A stretch of DNA of 64,000 nucleotides from Porpolomopsis calyptriformis (Eukaryota; Basidiomycota; Agaricomycetes; Agaricales; Hygrophoraceae). The position numbers were made by a program, and so were the translations under genes. The stretch covers positions 186,001 through 250,000 of the forward strand of contig OX621176.1 of assembly GCA_951640195.1 (NCBI GenBank). Direction: 5' to 3'. Positions within the stretch are counted from its first letter, which is position 1; each line of letters opens with the position of its first letter. This document shows positions 56,027-64,000 of the stretch, piece by piece. Below the pieces are notes generated by a model. The model worked only from the letters and a program-made list of their open reading frames with translations, was not told the origin of the DNA and did no database searches.

Positions 56027-56925
56027 GACAGTTCAAGTTGAAGACAGATTTGACTGGTTGTTGACTTTGGACGTCGTTGCCAAACACTCTGTCGATCACT
56101 TCCGGTTCGTATCCACCTCCGCACAAAATTCTCGTGCCTTCCGGTACAGCCTCACGATCACCCATTCACCAGTAACCGGATTTATCTGCTCCGCATGCAG
56201 ATTATTAGCTGGGAAATCGTGCTGGTCCTTCTCATGGTACCTTACAACATAATGTACAAAGTAACTGAGTTAAACGATGCCGGTCGTCTCAAAACCATAA
56301 CGAAAGGGTTGTGTGTGGGCTTAGAGTAATTACAAGCATGCGCCAGCAGCGCTCAAGTATAAATTTTCTCAATCCAGGTTAAAGTTGCCGCAGGGTGCTG
56401 AATGTAACCAGAATGCGAGTGCAAATCGCCATGCGAAACATTCGAAACATTCGAAACGAATAAGGTCGGCGGTTTCGATGACCAGATGGTCTGTACTTGA
56501 ATGGCAACCCGAGGTGTCAATCCGATGCACACAGCACCATGTGCCGACCAATTCGGCAATTCACTCACACCGCAGTTCTCTATCCCCACATGCCCCCATG
56601 ATTTGACTCTACTCGGCGAGATTGGGTATGACAATTAGCGGAGCAGTAATTCCATAGTTGGGCGTGTACTTCTGTCATCTCGAAACTCGCTAAAGTCCGT
56701 TTTTAGATCATCATGATCGCGATGTTGGGGCGACCGAGATCTTCTCGTGCGGGCGTACTATATGTCAAGGATAGCATTTCCGGATGTCAGGAACGGCTTT
56801 ACTCCGGAAGGTCTCCAGGGATCGTGATCGCATGTGCGCCACCGTTTGTTTATAGACCGCAGACCAACTGGTCCATTGGTTAGCGTATCTCGCCTCCCTT
56901 CTCCATTCCTTCTCTATCCACCGTC
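56027..56925. other. Divergent intergenic region between NOP4 and membrane-protein gene
   Basis: A minus-strand frame of 93 codons (56353-56634) has no recognisable features. A small tandem, AACATTCGAAACATTCGAAA, lies at about 56438-56457. The region otherwise presumably holds two promoters. Confidence 0.4.
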
Positions 56926-58969
56926 ATGGTTCTTCATCTCGACAGTACGCTGGGGGCTGCTTATATTGGGAACGTGGCTGCCGCCGTGTAAGTTCACTCA
57001 CTCATGCCTCCTCCCAAAGTCCTGACACCCGCCCAGACTGTATGGCATAACCATCATTCAGACATTCATTTTCTTCAGAACGTGCGGCAGAGATCGCATG
57101 CCCCTTAGAATAATGGTATGATCCATTCTTGCCTTGCACAGGTCAACCAGCCTGATCACCCCTTAGGTCTTCTCTCTATGGTACACTCATCCCTCGTCCC
57201 TTGTTTCCAACCTAACACTGTGTTCAGGGTATTGGATAGCTTGCAGCTATTCCTTGTTTCACATGCTCTCTATTACTACACTGTCACCAGCTTCAACAAT
57301 CTTTTGTCTCTTTTGATGCCAACATGGTGGGTGCTTGTTGTTTTTTTGTTTCGCCTCGAGCGACTCACGCGACCCCACTCCAGGAGCATTTTGGTATTTT
57401 ACTCTCACTGCCATCTCAACTACTGGCTCAGCATTTCTTCCCCTAGGCACAGATCTTTGTGACCGTGAGTCTCAACCATTCAGCCTTTACTCAGTATCTC
57501 ATCCTTTCACCAGTGCACAAGCGACCTTCTCGTCAGATAGTAAGTCTATTGGTTAACTCCTCATTCTTCGAGACCGTTGACTGTTGGCTTCAGTATATTT
57601 GGCAGACGGGTCTGGCGATGTAAGCTTGTTCGTGTCTGGACGGAATATTTCTGACAACCCTCCGATACAGTGAGCGGTAACAGCAAATTGCTAGCGATCC
57701 TAATAGTGAGCTTCCATCATTTTTGAAATCTCCTTTAGTTACTTACGCCCGCGACCATGTCAGACCGGCTTCTCACTCTTTGTTTTCGGTGGGTCGTTGC
57801 GCAAAACATTACTTTCTAGCTTTCTCTAACCCGACTATCTCAGGGACTGGGATGAGTGGGTTTTCTGTGCATATTTCCTGACAAGGGTACTCATGATTCT
57901 TCCACAATGCCAGCCTTCGGTGTCAGGGCGTGAGCTCCTTTCAAGTTTCATCGATTGACAGAAATATTGACCCCTTGGGTCTTGCACAGATTTCAAATTA
58001 GAACCTACGCGGATACTGCCAAAATTTCGGTTCGCAAACACCAGTTGTCGTGAAAAATGCACATTCCGCTTACGTTCCCTTCACAGTGGCTGTTCTACTC
58101 CAGTCTGGCGGCTGCTGTTATCGCCGACTGCCTTATCGCTATTTCCCTTTGCGTTTTGTTGCTGCGAAGCCGGACAGGCCATAAAAGGTTTGAACCCCTT
58201 GCACCGTTAATTACAGCCTTTATTCACGCAAATGAGCTAGGACCGATTCGTTATTAAACATTTTGATGCTGTACAGCATCAACACCGGCCTGATCACGAG
58301 GTATGTTCTCAACTCATCTCTGCGTCATATCTACTCATTTCTTGTCAGTCTGGCCGCCATCGTCTGCTTCATCACGGTGAGTACCTCATCAGAAAAGCAG
58401 AGAATACCACCCTAACGACCGCAAAAAAAAAATTTCAGTATGCGATGATGCCGGATAGATACTATTACATGGGAGTCTTCTTCGTCCTGAGCAAACGTAT
58501 GTCTTCCTTTTTGGGGAATCTCCGGAGCGCCGGCATCTGACGTCTCCCGCTCCACCTCCGCAGTTAACATTAACAGCCTGCTTGCATCCCTGAATGCGCG
58601 GTCACCTCTTCGTGACCAGATCGGTCTCCCGCCCGCAAGCGGAACCAAATCCGAAACCACCAAGATCGCTGAGGTTGGAGAAGCCGATGTCCGCTCACCA
58701 TCGGTACGTGTTCTCGGAATCTATCCAAGTTGCGATCTGTCATACTTAAGCCGTGCTTCTTCCTTCTCTCTGTCGGTTATTCTTCTCAGCCGCTGACGAT
58801 TAGGATCGACACGGTGATGGAACGGAAAATGGACTCTTACAAAACTCTGACATACGTTCAAAGTCCCTCAAGCGCGTATATTCAAAGTCCCTCGAGCGCG
58901 TACATTCAAAGTCCCTCGAGCGCGTACATCCAAAATCCCCCAAGCGTGTATGTCATAAGCCCTGTATAA
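56926..58969 (+). CDS. DUF6534-type multi-pass membrane protein
   Basis: The start is MVLHLDSTLGAAYIGNVAAA at 56926. Transmembrane helices are spread over many short exons: LYGITIIQTFIFFRTCG, LFLVSHALYYYTVTSF, WLFYSSLAAAVIADCLIAIS and LAAIVCFITYAMMP. The conserved C-terminal block is LMLYSINTGLITS, followed by LNINSLLASLNARSPLRDQI. This is the layout of the large mushroom family called DUF6534 (about seven helices), whose function is unknown; a receptor- or sensor-like role is only speculation. The cytoplasmic tail ends in four tandem YIQSPSSA-like octapeptides. Exons between 57.45 and 58.05 kb are hard to place, so the middle of the model is approximate. Confidence 0.75.
58853..58948 (+). 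repeat. Four tandem 24-bp units coding Y-[IV]-Q-[SN]-P-[SP]-S-[AV]
   Basis: The units lie in frame at the 3' end of the DUF6534-type gene. The middle two are nearly identical at the DNA level (TTCAAAGTCCCTCGAGCGCG), and the outer copies are more diverged, as expected for recent slippage. Ser/Pro/Tyr-rich units in a cytoplasmic tail could be phosphorylated or bind adaptor domains, which is inference. Confidence 0.9.
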
Positions 58970-60212
58970 GGGCCAGATTGCCCATCATAGACCGCCCGCG
59001 TTGTGGATGGACCTCGACTCTTATCGACGCCTGTACTTCCTCTCGAGGACCTTACCACCCACCCTCTTTTCGAATAGTAGACCTTTTCCCTCTCTCCTCT
59101 CTCTCTCTCTTTCCCCTGGCGGATAATCCTCATTGTCGACGGAAGCCTGGTAATGGCTGTTTTTCGTTGACTGCTGTGTGACTGGGTTTATTAATGTATT
59201 TTATATGAGCGTAACCGGAGTTGCAGACAGTTACAGAAGGTTTTTGATTTATTCCCAAAAAAAAAAAACCGTCCGTTCCTTTACTTTTTTCTTTAATCCC
59301 CCTCTGCGTTAAATGTAGGATATAAACTGTGCTGTTGTATCAACTTTGGCTCAATAGATGGTCGTTTAGATCTCTTGACTTGACAAATCACTCCAGCGTA
59401 TTGAGATCAATGATCGAAGTGGCATGTTTCCTTGCAGCAGCTAACAGATGATCATGATCAAGGTAAAGAGCGAACCTGGCGTGCACATTGACAGACTCAT
59501 ACTTTTGCCCCTGCAATCGATGGGGGGGGCATGCTGCCAGGCTCAGTGACATATGTACGACAGTCGCCAGCATATAAAGGGCTGCCTCGTTGACGCCTCA
59601 CGTCCACCCTCGTTTCCTTGCGGTGGTGATAACGTATCTACGAGCAGAGGCCAGTAGGGGGCTCTGACACAATCCGAACCTGACCTCAGCGGAGACCGAT
59701 GGCGGACATTGCCATCATGATATGAGTCCGAACGGTCCACCCAGACCGAGTAACGGCAGAGGGAAACGGCAGAGGGAAAAGAACCTTGGGGTGGAAAGAA
59801 TAAGATAAGATCCGAGAATAATAACAGGACGGACAACGTTCAACATTATGACATTTTTTTTGGAGGGGTACCGTAAAGTCTATAAACTTGTACCAGATAT
59901 CGTAATATGTATACGAAAACATTAAGTCAAATAATGAAACGGGAGAAGAACAAATGCTACACGGAAGGAGACGTGAAGAATAAGCACGCAGCCAAAAAGG
60001 GTCGACCGCGTGCTCGATCTCGATAGAAGAGAAGAAAAGGGTAAAACAAAAAGGTAGCGAGTACTAATCCGATCCAGGATACTGAAGATAGTGAGGGTAA
60101 GCGTCCATGAGATAGGTGGCGTGTGCTCGTGATGTGTATCCAATAAAACGGACGAGGGAGAACGAAAAAAAAAAGGGGGCGGGGGGAGAAATTAAACAAG
60201 GGGAGAGATAGG
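58970..60212. other. Intergenic, no gene recognised
   Basis: This region holds the 3' flanks of two convergent genes. There is a CT-rich microsatellite at about 59090-59115 and a poly-A tract at 59258. Frames below 100 codons show no family resemblance. Confidence 0.4.
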
Positions 60213-61739
60213 CTATGTAGCGTTCATTGAAGACATGTATCGTGGGATAGCGGGTGTCTGAGCTCTTGCCGAGGAATAGCTGCTTCGCGCACTAGGGGCG
60301 GCGGAAGCGGGCCGAGCCAAGCCAGGAGCAAAAGCGAAGCTCTTCGGTGGGCTATACATCGTAGGGTCGTGTGGAGGGATCCAACGCTGATGAACCTGTT
60401 CCTCTTCCTTCTCCTCAGACACGGAGCGCATCATCTTGGGAGGAGACGGGTGCGAGAGCCGCCGTGGCTTCGGTGGCACGGGCGGCGGCGGAGCTGCTGA
60501 TGAAGGTGTGTGTTGTGTGGGTGCTGGCGTCTCCGAGCGCATTGAAGATCCGTGCGAACGAATGGACGGTGTGTGTGACCTGACGGAGGGCGTGTGCGAA
60601 CGGAGGGCGGCGGGTGTGGTTGGTCGGGATGTTGTGTTCAGCGATGTGGATCTCATATGGGTTGAGTTGAACCGCGAGAGAGGGGAAGGTGTGGCACCGT
60701 AAGTGGCAGGTGGGGTTGGAGAAGTAGACGGCGGACGTGGAGTTTGGTAATCGCCTGTGGGTGAGACGGAGGTCGAACGAGCTGGCGATGTGCCGAGAGT
60801 GGTTGTGATGAGCTTGAGCCGGTTAAGTTCCGACCGTAGGGATTGGCACTCTTGCAGTTTTTGTTGATATTGTACTCTCTGAAATCAAACGTTAATGTGG
60901 GTGGCATTGGGTTTGAGTGGCACTTACTTGTCTGAAAAGAAAAGGTTAGACCAAGTAGTTGGAAGGAAGGGGTTAAAGATGCTCACCTGCGTAACTCCGC
61001 CTCCAGCTTACCGTTCGTGATCTCGGCATCATCTAGCTTAGCTTTTAAATTTGATTCGACTGTTTTGGCCGTTTTACAGGCTTCCGAATGAGCTAGATGA
61101 TTCATAAGGATGGCTCGGAGGAGTGCGGCGCTGAGGGACAAGGACGAGTTCTGAGTGGAGGGTGAGTAAGGAAGAGAGAGGTGGTGTAAAAAGACATGCC
61201 TGCTCATCGGACTTCTCGTCTGACATTAACCATTGGCGTAATTCTTTATGTAAGGTGGAAACCTCCTCGACGGAGCATTTTTTAGTGGCGACTTTGGCAA
61301 CCTTGTCCTCGAGCCGGCGGGCTTGCTCCCGAGTTCTGGACTCGGAGTCCATGAACAATATACGATCCTCTTGCTTCCCATTATCAATTTGTAAATCATG
61401 AGTATCTAGAGTAATGTCCCGGAGCCGTGGAGTACTCCATCGGCTGGGGGAGAAGTCGGTGCGAATCAAACGAACGTCGTCGGTGGTGAACTGTTCGCGA
61501 CAGAAAGGGCAGACGGGTGTGAGGCGCTGGGGGGTCTTTTCGATGATGGAGTTGCAGCAAGAAGCGCAAAGGACGTGGCCTGTGGGTTGTGTTGTGAGCG
61601 GGGGAAAAATAAGGTTCAGAGTGCGGAAGAAAAAAAAAAAAAAAAAAGGCGGACCACAAGAGATTGAGTGGGGCATGCAAAGAGGGCCATAGTCCTCAGA
61701 ACAGACGTCGCAAACGGAACCAGTATTAAGAGTAAGCAT
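60213..61739 (-). CDS. RING-finger coiled-coil protein, putative E3 ubiquitin or SUMO ligase
   Basis: The start MLTLNTGSVCDVCSEDYGPL at 61739 begins a RING-HC finger: C-x2-C (CDVC), then across an intron CG/HVLCASCC, and C-x2-C (CPFC), about 60 residues in all. A long coiled coil follows (SRTREQARRLEDKVAKVATK; ESNLKAKLDDAEITNGKLEA; LQECQSLRSELNRLKL). The C-terminal third is Ser/Pro/Arg-rich, with SHTPSVRSHTPSIRSHGSS repeats and PPPPVPPKP, ending YMSSMNAT at 60213. The RING-plus-coiled-coil layout recalls meiotic Zip3/HEI10-type ligases but is not specific to them. The upstream Met at 61763 is less likely because family members start close to the first Cys pair. Confidence 0.78.
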
Positions 61740-63121
61740 TATAACCCTGCTGAGGCTGATCAAAGCCCTCGTCTTGGGAGTAAGAAGAAAAGAAAGGTTG
61801 GGCAGAGGGTAAAACCTCGCTTGACTCGATATGATGATGATAAATAATAGCTGTGAGGGTTGGGGGCCGTTGCCTGATTAAGCCAGCTCAAACTCATAGA
61901 CTGGATGTGGAGACAAACAAAGACAGTTTATCGTAGCACTCCTTTCTTTCTTCTTTCATCATTTCCATTTTTTTTTTTTTAGTCGCTCTTCTCCCATTTT
62001 TCCGCTTCATTTCTCGTCGTGAAAACCGCTTTTACCACTCAAAATTAACCCACCAACCGTTGCCCCATTCACTGCCAAGCACGAACAAACATGGTCACCA
62101 GCCTTCCCCGACGTGTAACAGACCTTGATCATCACAGCGGCCATCATGATGCTGTACACGTTTAACGTTGAGCGCCTCCTATTGTCCCCTCTTTTTATCA
62201 CGATAGCACTTTTCATACGCCACTTCACATACATTCTCAGTGGCGATTGCTTTCATGTTACCATACTACATCCGGCGCGCTCATTGCAATGCACACAATA
62301 AACAAAAAACTCATACTCCGTTTCCATGACATGTGAAGTTCTCGACTAATATGGACCCTCAAATTTTACGTTTCCCACCCGTAATTCGTTGCAGAAATTC
62401 TGAACAGCATGCCACGAGGAAAGGTAGCCACTCACAGATCGCTCGATTAGCAGTAGCGTGCATGCCAATACTTGCTGTATGCGTCGGAATTACGGGGCGT
62501 CCAGCGCCACTGGGACGTTCCAGTGCAGTTATTGCCAACTTGACGTTATCTAACGCCTGCTGCTCACATTAGACGGCCAGAGCGGGTTCCAAGGTCAGCG
62601 GTGATTAATATCGATTCCTTGTGTTGTCACGGAGCTGTCTCACCATTTATGAACAGTCATTATGATCATTGCTGTGATCTCGGATGAGTAAGGCTTTCCG
62701 GTGGCGGCGGGGTGATCATGATCATCCTTAGCTACGGACTTTGGTCGACCATATCAACCTTGGATGAGGTGAGTTCTCTGCTCACAACAGCGCTCAGTCT
62801 ACAGGCCTCTTGGACGACCCAACACCCGGTCCTGGGAACGATGAGGACTCGAATTGATCCGTTACGGACTTTTGTTGGGCGTCTCAAGTCTCAACCACCT
62901 CACGCCTGTCAGATCTGCACGGGAACACTGCATGCCCATCAATTAATCTGATTCGTCAGCGCGGTGCAAGTATATATCAAGCATAACGAACCGTCTGAAC
63001 GTCCCTAGCTGTGCTCCCCCCCATATCCAATCGGTGCTGGTCACTTCAATCTCGCTTTCATTCTTTGACGATCCCTTACGACTCTTAACGACTCTGTTTA
63101 TTTCCTAAATTCATAATCATT
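61740..63121. other. Intergenic, no gene recognised
   Basis: This 1.4-kb divergent region lies between the RING gene and the secreted precursor. A T-rich tract lies at about 61950-61980. Frames of 75-80 codons show no family features. A putative TATA-like ATATATC lies at about 62972, about 150 bp upstream of the precursor start. Confidence 0.4.
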
Positions 63122-63643
63122 ATGATGTACACTTCCGTTCTGTTCGCCCTCTCCGTCTTCTTGACCGCCATTTGTTCTTTCGCTCTTCCCCTCGGCCAAT
63201 AGTAAGCAGCCTTCCACTTCCTGATCATATAAGTCGTTTCAGGGGATTGACACTCGCCCCCCCCCCCCAGCGAAACTCGTGGTCACATTAGTGACCTCGA
63301 AGAGCGCTATGGCTTCCCGGTCCACCAAGACATGCCACGTCATCTCTCCGTCTCCCATCCTACTCTCAACCTTCCCCACCCGGCTTCGAGCGACGACAAC
63401 GGCATCGTCGATGCGCCCCAGCCTCTGGAATCCGGCGAGCCGCCCAAGAAGGTGGCGCCGGTGACACCACCTGCCCACCACGAAAAGTCCACGTCCGTTC
63501 CGAAGGCTCAGAGCTTGGAGAAACGCAGCAAGGCTGGGAACTTTTTCAAGAAGGTTGGGAACTGGTTCAAGAACAACATCGAGACGATCGTCAACGTTGG
63601 CTCCAAAGTCGCGAAATATGTCAAGATAAGGCGCTCGGAATAA
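63122..63643 (+). CDS. Small secreted precursor with Kex2-type site and C-terminal cationic peptide
   Basis: Two exons (63122-63201 and 63271-63643) join in frame as LGQ/YETRGHISDLEERYG across a 69-bp intron with a poly-C tract before CAG. The product has 150 residues. A clear signal peptide (MMYTSVLFALSVFLTAICSF) is followed by a Pro/Ser/His-rich propeptide and the dibasic site SLEKR/S. The remaining 38 residues begin SKAGNFFKKVGNWFKNN and end KIRRSE, with 9 Lys/Arg against 2 Glu and regularly spaced Phe/Trp/Val/Ile. This looks like a secreted pro-peptide cleaved by Kex2 to release an amphipathic cationic peptide. An antimicrobial or membrane-active role is inferred from composition alone. 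No Cys is present, so it is not a defensin-type or typical Cys-rich effector. Confidence 0.8.
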
Positions 63644-64000
63644 TCGTACCGGGACGGATGATCTGAGGTGGAGTGGAAACGAGAGTGTTGGGTCATTCGT
63701 GATCGAAGGAACTGGTGCAAGACAAAGCCAGGACCCGTGCTTGCTTGTTCTAATCTCATCAGCAGCAGGTTTCTTTTTTTTGGCAAGTTCGATGTTCTGT
63801 AACTGAGGTTACTAACTGGCCCGTCAGAATTTTAGAGGTGACTTTGGTTATGTGAATATTGTCGAATCCGTGTACAACAATACAATGGGAAGACATCGAG
63901 AGAAAAAGAGTGCAAGCATTAAGGCCTGATGATTCCAACCTGAAGAGTATATGATCGTTGAAGAAAGCTCGTCCATGGATACAGCAATGGCAAAAAATAC
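63644..64000. other. 3' flank, no gene seen
   Basis: Downstream flank of the secreted precursor gene. Nothing was recognised up to the window edge. Confidence 0.4.

Overview
This is nuclear DNA from a filamentous basidiomycete, most likely an agaricomycete. Most genes are split by short introns of about 45-75 bp. The gene families are typical of Agaricomycetes: NACHT-WD40 and NB-ARC-TPR NLR receptors, F-box proteins, a DUF6534-type membrane protein, a BEACH-WD40 giant and a C2H2 factor with an NVNSNMRRH finger. There are no bacterial operons or Shine-Dalgarno sites. Gene models below were assembled by eye from open frames, splice sites and family resemblance. Multi-exon coordinates give the outer span, and some small introns were not resolved.

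Layout. 1-4.7 kb is gene-poor and transposon-marked: a non-autonomous element with inverted ends and a 7-bp target duplication (965-1853), a 123-bp mariner-type foldback element (2201-2323), and a short repeat-associated gene (3695-4186). 4.7-24.5 kb holds an F-box/WD40 gene (-), NLR-A (NACHT-WD40, -), an F-box gene (+), ORC5 (-) and a BEACH-domain gene (+). 24.8-45.5 kb holds a C2H2 factor (-) and an intact TFIIIC-90-like gene (+), followed by a duplicated NLR array: NLR-C (C2 / alpha-beta hydrolase / NB-ARC / TPR, -), a TFIIIC90 pseudogene (+), NLR-D (short motif / NB-ARC / TPR, -, frameshifted), a short TFIIIC90 relic (+) and NLR-B (short motif / NACHT / 18 WD40 repeats, +). 45.8-64 kb holds profilin (+), a coiled-coil protein (-), an NLR relic (-), an O-methyltransferase (-), the NOP4/RBM28 ribosome-biogenesis factor (-), the DUF6534-type membrane protein (+), a RING protein (-) and a small secreted, Kex2-type precursor (+).

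The most interesting system is the NLR cluster. Four NLR genes combine two receptor cores (NACHT-WD40 in A and B; NB-ARC-TPR in C and D) with three different N-terminal modules: a helical domain in A, C2-hydrolase in C, and a short Gly/Asn/Gln-containing QIHDS exon in both B and D. B and D have unrelated cores but share this first exon, its splice donor and parts of the following intron. The exchanges therefore appear to have happened inside introns, which is direct sequence evidence of effector-module swapping within one locus. The TPR and WD40 arrays are highly self-similar and differ in repeat number between paralogues. Pieces of the neighbouring TFIIIC90 gene were copied along with the NLRs and mark the duplication history.

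A second candidate novelty is the 150-residue secreted precursor at 63122-63643. Its C-terminal 38 residues, after a Lys-Arg site, form a cationic, amphipathic-looking peptide.
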